Positions 56,663 through 64,000 of a stretch of DNA of 64,000 bases are shown here, piece after piece (positions within the stretch are counted from its first letter, which is position 1; each line of letters starts with the position of its first letter). This DNA comes from Candidatus Gastranaerophilales bacterium (GTDB lineage Bacteria > Cyanobacteriota > Vampirovibrionia > Gastranaerophilales > Gastranaerophilaceae). A program made the translations under genes and the position numbers. Below the pieces are notes generated by a model, which made no database searches, was not told where the DNA came from, and saw only the letters and a program-made list of their open reading frames with translations. The DNA is taken from contig CALVHD010000006.1 in assembly GCA_944327245.1 (NCBI GenBank), positions 1 to 64,000 on the forward strand, written 5' to 3'.

Positions 56663-59566
56663 TTAACTGTCAGCCCTGACAACAGCTCCCTGCTTTTGTA
56701 AATAAGGCATTTGACTATTTATAGTATCTTCGCTTGCAAGGATTGAAATTGTAGGTTTATATGAAAAAATATACTGCGCAGCTTTTTGTATATCTTCTTT
56801 AGTAATTTTATCAATTACTTCAAAATATTTATCAATTCTTTCTATGCCAAATGGCTCTTTTGCATTCATTGCCAAAAGCTGAGTTTCTGATAAAGGATTT
56901 TGACATTGACCTATTAAATTTTGTTTTAATCTCATTTTTGCAGCCTGTAATTCTTCATCAGAAACTAATTCGCTGCACAATAAATCAGTATGTTTTTTAA
57001 ACCCTTCCAACGATTTTTCAACATTATCATAGCTGATTGCATTTTGCTCTTTGTTGTCAGTTGTTGTTTGAATAGATAATGTTAAAATTCCCGTATTTTC
57101 AAAAGATTGAATTGCTGATGAAACGCTGTATGCAAGATTTTGTTTTTCTCTTAAATCGCTGAATAATCTTGAACTTGGACTACCGCCTAAAATAGTATTA
57201 ACCAATTCAAATTTTGCTTCATCTTCAATATTTCCGCTCATTGGAAAAGTATATGACTTATATATTTGAGCTTGATTTAAATCATCCGTATCATACACAA
57301 TCGTTTCTTGTTCATTTTCTTTAAAAACAGGCGTAGGTTTAACAACTGTTTCTTTAAAATTAACAGGTGAAGTTTTTTGATATTCTATAGCAGTTGCTTT
57401 TAAAAACGGGTATCTATCCATTGGCATGGTTGCAACAAAAGATGATGAAGCTTGGCTTAATAATACATTCCAAAATTCTTTTATATCATCCAATTTTAAA
57501 TCATCAATGGTTCGTAATTTTGCAGCAACAGTCGGAAAATACCCCGGATAAACTTTATCTAATAAATTTGAACCTGCGTCTTTTTGGCTTGCTTTCAACA
57601 TATCTTTTACATATTTTTTAGCATCCTCAAAATCACTTTGAGTAAAATTAGGATTATACATTAATTCATTTAACAGCGCTAATGTTTTTGCAGATTCTTG
57701 CGGTAAGCAATTTGCATTAATTTCAATACTTTTTCCGTTAACATATACATCAGCATCAATTCCATTTAGCTCTTTATATCTTTCTAATTCTGTTTGATTT
57801 TTGTAATTTGTCCCCTTTTGAAACATATAAGATAAAACTGCCGGAATATTCGGATTTTTAGGTTTAACCGGAGGAGTATCCACGCTCCAATTAAAAACGC
57901 ACAAATTAGAATTTGTGTTATTCAATGTCAGCTGAGTATTATTATTGAGTTTATATTGCTCAACCTTATCAGTCGTTACTTTTTTATTGCCCTTAAATAC
58001 GACATTAGAAGAACTGTTTGCAAGGTTTAGTCTTCTTGCGTATTTAGAATTTTGATAATTGTTATTAATATCATCTTCACTCACACTTGTTGGATGAACC
58101 ACAACAATTGAAGCCTTATTCAAGTTATAATATTTTTTTGCAAAATTCATTATATCTTCTTTGGTTATGCTTTGAGCAATTTGTTTATAATTTGCAAACA
58201 AATCAACGGAATTATCCAATAAACATTTTCCTAAAAGATCGCAAATGCTTTCGCTATCACACATTTGCATTTCAATATCTTTCTGAATAAATTTTTGTAT
58301 TGAAGTTAGTTCATCATCAGTCAAAGGTGTAGACTGCAATTTTAGAATTGAATCATAGAATAAATCCAAAGTTTTTTGTTCATCATTAGGATTTGAAACA
58401 ATTACATTCATAACAGCATAAGGATCATCTTGATTTAATCCGACTTTTTGTAAACTTGAATCATACTCTGCATTCATTTTTTCTAAAGATGACTTCAGAT
58501 ATGAACTTGAACAACTCTTTAAGTAGTAATTTATCGCATTAAAAATCAAAAAATCTTTGCCGTCTTTTGGTGTCGGGCCGGCAAAAGCAATTATAGAGGT
58601 TGTATAATTAGTTTTTGACGATCTTATGTCAACTCTTTTTGAATTTTGAATAGGAGTTAATTTTTGTTTTACTTTTGCAAAATCATTTAGCATGCCGGCT
58701 TTTGGCAAAGTAAAATTATTACTAACTTGTTCTATTGTTTTATCAGCATCAACATCACCAACAATTACCGTAAATAAATCTTGCGGAGAATAATATGTTT
58801 TATGATGATTAATAATATCATTTTGAGTTAGATTAGAAACAGTTTCAATCGAACCTGCTACAAGATTATGAGAATTAGAATCAATTTGGAATAAATTTCT
58901 TATTGCTTTATCAAAAGCAACAGTTGTGGGAACATCGTTAATCATGGAAATTTCAGAACAAATTGGTCCTTTTTCTGATTCAATTGCATCTTTATTAAAT
59001 GCAGGATTGCATATCATATCCCCTTGTATTTCAATTGTTTTAGCAAGATTTTTTTCATCCATATAAGGAGCTTTTATATAATAATCAGTTTGCGCAAAAT
59101 CAGTTGAAGCATTAGTTGAAGCACCCATAAGACTCGTCAGTTTAAATACATCACCATCATTTAACTTTGATGAACCCTTAAAAAGACAATGTTCAATACA
59201 ATGGCTAATTCCTCTAATTGAATCAGTTTCATTCATTGACCCGCCGTTTAAAAATGTCTTAACTATTGTAGCTTCATTTTTTCTTGGAATAATAGCAACC
59301 TTTTGACCATTTTTTAATTGATACAAAAATAAATCTTCGCCATTAGGAGATTTACCCTGAGCAATTTTTGTATAATTACCGTTTACATTTGGTGTATATA
59401 AAGGGTTATAAGGATACAGAGTGTTTTGATTATAAAAGCTTGCGCCGATTGGATTTTGCGCTGCATTATTAACATATTGAGCTTGTGTCTGATATGGAAC
59501 CTGAAAAGATGAAACAGGCATCGGATAAATATATTGAACATACGGATTTATATATTGAAAAGACAT
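56663..59566 (-). CDS. M16 family zinc peptidase, two-domain
   Basis: 967 residues, about twice one M16 unit. The first half has the inverted zinc motif HCIEH at 122-126 and a downstream ..SEKGPICSEI.. segment; the second half is the non-catalytic partner domain. It begins with about 65 residues rich in Tyr, Pro, Gln and Asn instead of a signal peptide. In the middle lies NVVFKGNKKV, which recalls the NFKG motif of other proteins here. Relatives degrade small peptides or process precursors. AAGGGGA precedes the ATG. Confidence 0.9.
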   Translation of the reverse strand: MSFQYINPYVQYIYPMPVSSFQVPYQTQAQYVNNAAQNPIGASFYNQNTLYPYNPLYTPNVNGNYTKIAQGKSPNGEDLFLYQLKNGQKVAIIPRKNEATIVKTFLNGGSMNETDSIRGISHCIEHCLFKGSSKLNDGDVFKLTSLMGASTNASTDFAQTDYYIKAPYMDEKNLAKTIEIQGDMICNPAFNKDAIESEKGPICSEISMINDVPTTVAFDKAIRNLFQIDSNSHNLVAGSIETVSNLTQNDIINHHKTYYSPQDLFTVIVGDVDADKTIEQVSNNFTLPKAGMLNDFAKVKQKLTPIQNSKRVDIRSSKTNYTTSIIAFAGPTPKDGKDFLIFNAINYYLKSCSSSYLKSSLEKMNAEYDSSLQKVGLNQDDPYAVMNVIVSNPNDEQKTLDLFYDSILKLQSTPLTDDELTSIQKFIQKDIEMQMCDSESICDLLGKCLLDNSVDLFANYKQIAQSITKEDIMNFAKKYYNLNKASIVVVHPTSVSEDDINNNYQNSKYARRLNLANSSSNVVFKGNKKVTTDKVEQYKLNNNTQLTLNNTNSNLCVFNWSVDTPPVKPKNPNIPAVLSYMFQKGTNYKNQTELERYKELNGIDADVYVNGKSIEINANCLPQESAKTLALLNELMYNPNFTQSDFEDAKKYVKDMLKASQKDAGSNLLDKVYPGYFPTVAAKLRTIDDLKLDDIKEFWNVLLSQASSSFVATMPMDRYPFLKATAIEYQKTSPVNFKETVVKPTPVFKENEQETIVYDTDDLNQAQIYKSYTFPMSGNIEDEAKFELVNTILGGSPSSRLFSDLREKQNLAYSVSSAIQSFENTGILTLSIQTTTDNKEQNAISYDNVEKSLEGFKKHTDLLCSELVSDEELQAAKMRLKQNLIGQCQNPLSETQLLAMNAKEPFGIERIDKYFEVIDKITKEDIQKAAQYIFSYKPTISILASEDTINSQMPYLQKQGAVVRADS

Positions 59567-59706
59567 TAATTTCCCCTTATGTATTATATTAAAACCAAAA
59601 TTTTATAAAATTGACATAAATTTGTAAAAAAAGTAACAAATATTAAATTTTTATATTTATTTTGTTTAGTGTATTATTAAGCTATAGAAATATTTAGGAA
59701 AATTAT

Positions 59707-60744
59707 ATGAATAAAGAAAAAATTATCGGTATTCCAAAAGCTATGTCATACTACAATTATTTTCCTTTTTGGTATGGTTTTTTTACTAAACTCGGAATAG
59801 AAATAGTTTTATCTGATTCAACCACAAAAAAAACAATTTCTGATGGTGCATCATTAGTTGTAACAGAAACCTGTTTACCTATAAAAGTTTATGTTGGACA
59901 TGTTCTTAATTTAATCGACAAAGGTATAAAAAATATATTTGTACCATCTATTCAATCTATTGCACCTAAAATCTATAACTGCTCTAAAATAAGAGGACTT
60001 CCTGATTTAATAAGAAATGTTGTAAAGGGTGATTTTAATATTATCGAAGCAACACTTGATAAATCTGAAAAAAATAATAACCTTATTGATTTTGTAACAG
60101 AAATTGCACATCAATTTGGAATTAAAGACACTCAAACAATCAAAGAAGCTCAAAATAACGGCTTTATTGTACAAAACAACTTTAATGTTATGGTACAAAA
60201 CGGGCTTGATTTTGATGAAGCTATGAAATACGCTAAAAAAGGTCAAGTTATCATTCCGCCCAAAAAAGAGGATAAGCCAATCAGTATTGCATTAATTGGC
60301 CATGGCTACAATATATATGATAAAAGAACCTGCATGGATATCTTTAAAAAGCTTAAAAAAATGGATGTAAGGGTATATAACGCATATCAACTTACTCAAG
60401 AACAATTAAAAGGCGGTATGAATTTATTAAATTCAACGCTCTATTGGGCAAATCAACACGAAATGACAGGCTGTGCAGGTCATTATCTTCAAGACGATAA
60501 GATAGACGGCGTAATTACCCTGACTGCTTTTGGCTGCGGGCCTGACAGCTTGATGGTTGAAGATATTAAAAGAAAATCAAGAAACTTTAATAAACCGCTG
60601 TTGAATTTAACTATAGATGAACACACAGGCGAAGCCGGCTTTATAACAAGAATTGAAGCATTTTGCGATATGCTTTACAGAAATAAAAGAGCAAAAATTA
60701 TGAAAGAAAGAGAAAAAGAAGTAAAAATCACTTCTATGATATAA
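59707..60744 (+). CDS. Acyl-CoA dehydratase activase-related (DUF2229) protein
   Basis: 345 residues. The opening IGIPKAMSYYNYFPFWYGFF, then TETCLPIKVYVGHV with C56, NCSKIRGLPDLIRN and a C-terminal TAFGCGPDSLM match the DUF2229 / 2-hydroxyglutaryl-CoA dehydratase activase-related family, usually fused to an ATPase in larger activases. Conserved cysteines suggest a 4Fe-4S cluster. Here the module stands alone without its partner. The function in this setting is not known. AGGAAAA precedes the ATG. Confidence 0.8.
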   Translation: MNKEKIIGIPKAMSYYNYFPFWYGFFTKLGIEIVLSDSTTKKTISDGASLVVTETCLPIKVYVGHVLNLIDKGIKNIFVPSIQSIAPKIYNCSKIRGLPDLIRNVVKGDFNIIEATLDKSEKNNNLIDFVTEIAHQFGIKDTQTIKEAQNNGFIVQNNFNVMVQNGLDFDEAMKYAKKGQVIIPPKKEDKPISIALIGHGYNIYDKRTCMDIFKKLKKMDVRVYNAYQLTQEQLKGGMNLLNSTLYWANQHEMTGCAGHYLQDDKIDGVITLTAFGCGPDSLMVEDIKRKSRNFNKPLLNLTIDEHTGEAGFITRIEAFCDMLYRNKRAKIMKEREKEVKITSMI

Positions 60745-60768
60745 AAAGCCCCTTATTGAGGCTTTTTT
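60743..60768. terminator. Bidirectional terminator
   Basis: AAAAAGCC / GGCTTTTT stem with a nine-base loop and a T tract, between the convergent genes ending at 60744 and 60767. Usable in both directions. Confidence 0.8.
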
Positions 60769-61057
60769 ATTCTTCATCCATTTCATCGCCATCAGTGATA
60801 GCCTGAGCTACAGTATTAAACTCATCATCATCTTCAATTATTTCAAAAGTACATTCATCATCTGTTTTGTTCATGCGCATAATTACGATTTCATCTTCTT
60901 CATTATCGCTGTTTGGAAGTGTGTCTTCTTCAACTAAAGACAAAAGAGCATAATCTTTATCATCAACCGTGACAATTTCCAATAGCTTCATGTAAATTTC
61001 TTCGCCTTGTTCGCCGATTGTTTTGATAATTTGAGGTGCATTTTGTTCTTGTTGCAT
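60767..61057 (-). CDS. DUF1292 family protein
   Basis: A 96-residue acidic protein with the DUF1292 pattern EIVTVDDKDYALLSLVEED and a long Asp/Glu-rich C-terminus. The function of the family is not known. Genes of this family often sit beside ruvX/yqgF, as here (16 bases downstream of ruvX). An AAGGA site precedes the ATG. Last gene of its operon. Confidence 0.85.
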   Translation of the reverse strand: MQQEQNAPQIIKTIGEQGEEIYMKLLEIVTVDDKDYALLSLVEEDTLPNSDNEEDEIVIMRMNKTDDECTFEIIEDDDEFNTVAQAITDGDEMDEE

Positions 61058-61073
61058 ATTTTATTCCTTTTTT

Positions 61074-61487
61074 TTAATTACTGTCTAAATAATCCTGTAA
61101 TATAACACACGCAGCTGTTACATCAACCATTCCTTTGTTTTTTGTATATTTCTTACCTTTTAACTTCAATATATCTTCAGCGCTTTGAGAAGACAATCTC
61201 TCGTCTTGTTTAAGAATAATATAATCATTCTTTAAAGGTTCAACAAAGTCAAGGCAATTTTTAGCTTGAAAACCCAACGTACCATCCATATTATATGGAA
61301 CGCCAATTAAGATTGTATCTGTTTTATATTCATCGCATATTTTTTTAATTTCATCTAGAGCCGTTTTATCATTTTTTCTAACTATTAATTTCAAAGGAAC
61401 TGCGCCGAAACCAAGACCGTCTGAAACGGCAACTCCTATCCTCTTTGTTCCGATATCAAGTGCTACGATTCTTTTTTTTAGCTCCAT
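61074..61487 (-). CDS. ruvX: Putative Holliday junction resolvase RuvX/YqgF
   Basis: 137 residues with an RNase H-like fold: VALDIGTKRIGVAVSD (D11), IGVPYNMDGT, DERLSSQSAE and a final Asp in VDVTAACVIL. Thought to act in 16S rRNA 5' maturation and possibly recombination. Overlaps the upstream helical-protein gene by 10 bases, and is followed by the DUF1292 gene. Confidence 0.94.
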   Translation of the reverse strand: MELKKRIVALDIGTKRIGVAVSDGLGFGAVPLKLIVRKNDKTALDEIKKICDEYKTDTILIGVPYNMDGTLGFQAKNCLDFVEPLKNDYIILKQDERLSSQSAEDILKLKGKKYTKNKGMVDVTAACVILQDYLDSN

Positions 61488-63094
61488 TTTTCCTCAAGTT
61501 TATTCATAATGCTTTCAATTTCTTCTTGCGAAAAATTTGAATTCAAGCTTTTTTTAAATACATTTTCACTGCCGTTTTTCTTTTCATAAAGGCAATTACT
61601 CAAATGATAGTACAAACTTTTATCGATTATTGACTCAATCAGCATTTTAGTATAAGGGTTTTTAAAACACATACTATAAGCGCAAGCACTGCTTACTTTT
61701 AAATTTGCGCATTTTGCAACATAAGCCTGCAATAATAATTTAGTTTGTAATTCAGCAATAAATTCTTTATTATTAATAAAATTTTTTTCAATTTCTTGAG
61801 AAACAATTTCATTTATTTTATCAATATCGCTTATTTTATTATCATCTATGTAATCTAAAATCTCATCGACTTTTTTATTCTGACTTTTATAATAATACCA
61901 AGTTTCAAGCATTTTTGAAGAAATAAATTTTCTAACTTTTTTTTCGTTTAAATTTATTGTTTCAAGTTCAGAATTTATAAACTCAGATATATCAACCTTA
62001 GTTTTATCAATATCTAAAAACATTTTTTTCCATACAATGAATTCATAAGGAAGGTTTTGTTTAACCGTTTTATTTTTTAGATAATAAAATTCACACAACC
62101 CCCTGAAAACCAAAGGACTTATTTCAACAGGCAGTGTATTTGAAAACGTTCTTTGTATAATAGCTTTAAGATTTTTTATGTTAATGTTTCCAAATCCAAC
62201 GCATGCATTGATGCCTGAATTAATATTTATTGTCAAAAGCAAAGCATCAATCAAATTATTTTGCTTTGCTCTTGAAATAATCAAAGAAAAATTCGATTCG
62301 CCATCCACAAAGCTCATATAGCACTTTAGTACTTTAGAATTTTTACAAAAAGAATAATTTTGAAAATCTTGATATTTGAATTTTAATTTCTTCAGTGTCT
62401 GCACTATTGTTTTTTTTCTAAAATCATTACATTTGTAATTATCAAGAATATATTCCAATCCCTCTATAGCATACAAAGAATCAGTCTTAATTAATCCGCT
62501 TAGAACAATTTCTATCTCATCTTCGTCTAAATCAAGCTGCGACAACAAAGAAAAAGCATTTGCCAAATCATCGCCGCTAAACTCATCAGTAAGATTATTC
62601 AAAAGATAAATTTTTTCATCTTTAGAAATATTTAGATAAAAATCCAGTAAATCTATTTGAGCTTCAGGATCATATAAAGCATTTTCCAAAAAATCCTTAA
62701 CTCCTGATTGGGCTATTTCATCCGGATGAGAAACATAGCTTGCTATCTCATCATAATCAAATTGCATACCTTTTTGTTTTAAAACAGATATAAAGAAAAA
62801 TTTTCTCTCATCCGAAATATCTTTTCTTGATAAAAAATCACATGCGCACTCCTCAAGAGTCTTTTTATCAATAACCTCCAATATGAAAACTGCGCAAATA
62901 TTGCTAAATTCCGTTTTAACATCTACAATCTCATCTAAGAGAATTTTTAGTACAATTTCTTTGTTTTCAAAAGCCTTAAGAAGCTCAATATCCTCCTGCA
63001 AAAGCAAATTATCAGATGGTGCATCATTTCGGTATTTGTTCAATATCGCCATAATTTTTGTACGATATTCCATTTTCAAAGAAGCGTTGGACAT
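61478..63094 (-). CDS. Helical-repeat hypothetical protein
   Basis: 538 residues, soluble and almost wholly helical, with a regular pattern of paired hydrophobic helices like HEAT or TPR-type repeats but no clear motif. No signal peptide or catalytic residues. It lies between a ClpX-type zinc-finger gene (1-base overlap) and ruvX (10-base overlap), so all three are translated from one message. The role may be as a scaffold. I do not recognise the family. Confidence 0.7.
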   Translation of the reverse strand: MSNASLKMEYRTKIMAILNKYRNDAPSDNLLLQEDIELLKAFENKEIVLKILLDEIVDVKTEFSNICAVFILEVIDKKTLEECACDFLSRKDISDERKFFFISVLKQKGMQFDYDEIASYVSHPDEIAQSGVKDFLENALYDPEAQIDLLDFYLNISKDEKIYLLNNLTDEFSGDDLANAFSLLSQLDLDEDEIEIVLSGLIKTDSLYAIEGLEYILDNYKCNDFRKKTIVQTLKKLKFKYQDFQNYSFCKNSKVLKCYMSFVDGESNFSLIISRAKQNNLIDALLLTININSGINACVGFGNINIKNLKAIIQRTFSNTLPVEISPLVFRGLCEFYYLKNKTVKQNLPYEFIVWKKMFLDIDKTKVDISEFINSELETINLNEKKVRKFISSKMLETWYYYKSQNKKVDEILDYIDDNKISDIDKINEIVSQEIEKNFINNKEFIAELQTKLLLQAYVAKCANLKVSSACAYSMCFKNPYTKMLIESIIDKSLYYHLSNCLYEKKNGSENVFKKSLNSNFSQEEIESIMNKLEEKWS

Positions 63095-63345
63095 TATTTT
63101 TTAGACACACCCCACAGCAAATTTAAGATTTTTTGCGCCTCGGCACTCATTAAACCATCTTGCAAGATTAAATATTGAACCGCAATTAAGGTACACTCAG
63201 AACATATATTAACCCCCGGACCTTTTACCATTTTAGGAACCTGCGTATTAGGTCTTTTACAAAAACTGCAATACTCTAACTCCGGTGTTTTATCATTTAC
63301 TTTTGAATGTTTCTTTTCAAAAGATACTACTTTTTTATCTTCCAA
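63094..63345 (-). CDS. Stand-alone ClpX-type zinc finger protein
   Basis: 83 residues, start codon TTG with a strong AAGGAG site. The C-terminal half matches the ClpX N-terminal zinc-binding domain: CSFCKRPN (C26, C29) and ..ICSECTLIA.. (C48, C51). There is no AAA+ domain, and the frame ends at a stop within this short gene. In ClpX this domain dimerises and binds adaptors, so the small protein could act as an adaptor or decoy. First gene of the four-gene operon. Confidence 0.8.
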   Translation of the reverse strand: MEDKKVVSFEKKHSKVNDKTPELEYCSFCKRPNTQVPKMVKGPGVNICSECTLIAVQYLILQDGLMSAEAQKILNLLWGVSKK

Positions 63346-63532
63346 AATATCTCCTTGATGTTATTGAATAATTATATTTTATAAGATTTTTTAATTATGT
63401 ACAATATTTATTTTAAATTATAAAAAACAAATAAAAATATTAAGTTTTGTTAAGAGAAAAGAAAAATATAGTAAATTTTTAACTAAAAAAATACTTTATT
63501 ATAGTACGAGAGATATTTAGGAGCATTTAAAA

Positions 63533-63883
63533 ATGGCTGTTGGCGCAAAAGATAGATTAGATAAAGCATTAGTTAAAAAATATCAAAGTTTAAAAGTTGA
63601 TAATGCAATTATACAAAGTTCAATGGTTGATCCCAATAAAATGCTTGAAACAATGAATGATTATGCAAATGCACATATGGAAGCTTTTAGAATTCATCAG
63701 GCACTAAGAGATATCTGTACAAAAGCAATATCAATGAATATTCAATATACAAAAATGAAATCAGTAAAATCTAAGAAAGAAAGGATAGCTGAAGCCGCAA
63801 GAAAAGTTGTTGCAGCTCAAATGGCTAAAAAACATGCTTTAGCACAAAAATTAGCCAAAGAACCTCGCCCTGAAATGGCGTAA
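63533..63883 (+). CDS. Hypothetical small helical protein
   Basis: 116 residues, predicted all-helical with a Lys/Ala-rich C-terminus (KKERIAEAARKVVAAQMAKKHA). No signal peptide or known domain. An AGGAG site nine bases upstream and a TATTATAGT box at about 63497 support expression. A terminator follows. Function unknown. Confidence 0.7.
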   Translation: MAVGAKDRLDKALVKKYQSLKVDNAIIQSSMVDPNKMLETMNDYANAHMEAFRIHQALRDICTKAISMNIQYTKMKSVKSKKERIAEAARKVVAAQMAKKHALAQKLAKEPRPEMA

Positions 63884-63918
63884 AAAAGATATGAAATGGT
63901 TTTGTGTGTGTGTTAAAT

Positions 63919-63949
63919 TACCTCTTTTATTAAAAAGAGGTTTCTTTTT
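63919..63949 (+). terminator. Terminator of the 63533 gene
   Basis: ACCTCTTTT / AAAAGAGGT perfect 9-base stem (63920-63928 and 63933-63941) with an ATTA loop, followed by a T-rich tract. Confidence 0.85.
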
Positions 63950-64000
63950 GTGTTTACTTATTTTTTTATGTGTAGTTTAATATAAATGTAAGAGCGCTAC

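Noticed and set aside
63884-64000. Possible tRNA or RNA gene at the right edge
   Set aside because: Only a terminator and AT-rich sequence are visible; no TPsiC-type or cloverleaf signal is found before the window ends.

Overview
The window is an AT-rich, densely coded chromosome segment of a Gram-negative-type (diderm) bacterium. It carries lipid A and LPS-transport genes (lpxB, lpxI, lptA- and lptC-like), a ThyX-type thymidylate synthase, and a close match to the cyanobacterial iron-sulfur protein LdpA, but no photosynthesis genes. Several proteins begin with a short 'MxIxxxNN...NFKG'-like motif. The best fit is a non-photosynthetic relative of cyanobacteria (Melainabacteria / Gastranaerophilales, a gut lineage). 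This is inferred from gene content, not from a phylogeny. No rRNA, tRNA, CRISPR array or transposase was seen.

Layout. 1-1.5 kb: 3' end of a cysteine-rich surface-type protein with two copies of a domain that recurs in a giant pilin-like protein at 39.8-42.3 kb. 1.5-21.4 kb: mostly housekeeping (lepA, rpmE-thyX-prfA, a SWIM/SNF2 helicase, ligA with a SIMPL protein, a PLP decarboxylase-like gene with deoB, the hom-thrC-leuS operon, gltX). 21.8-28.7 kb: a phosphodiester glycosidase-like membrane protein facing an envelope operon read leftward (lptC-lptA-lpxI-lpxB-CDP-alcohol transferase-trmL-nnrD). 29.2-38.5 kb: a nine-gene leftward operon holding a PF14907-type nucleotidyltransferase, an HPr-kinase-like protein fused to a PqqD-like domain, a free PqqD-like protein with a tail, and then six sugar-related genes (GT2, GT8, a GT8-GT2 fusion, an aldo/keto reductase, GT2, GT32-like). 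38.7-44.5 kb: a repeat protein, the pilin-like glycine-rich giant, glf and another GT8. 44.6-49.3 kb: a membrane KAP P-loop NTPase, an ankyrin-like protein, a secreted His-rich peptide and a cation diffusion facilitator. 49.4-64 kb: a GH13 enzyme, gdhA, an M48-like protein with a broken zinc motif beside a SprA-related protein, nadA, ldpA-like, a double M16 peptidase, an acyl-CoA dehydratase-activase-related protein, then the operon ClpX-type zinc finger / helical protein / ruvX / DUF1292.

The most interesting system is the 29.2-38.5 kb operon. PqqD-like protein, HPr-kinase homologue and PF14907-type nucleotidyltransferase are the partners known to tailor some lasso peptides (phosphorylation, then sugar addition). 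Here no lasso cyclase or leader peptidase is visible, and the trio is co-transcribed with glycosyltransferases. That suggests a different phosphorylated or glycosylated product, possibly peptide-linked. Other leads are the recurrent NFKG N-terminal motif, the LdpA homologue outside a photosynthetic context, a group of genes whose -10-like box lies only 6-7 bases from the start codon (leaderless candidates), and a recent 231-base duplication or gene conversion between two glycosyltransferase genes.
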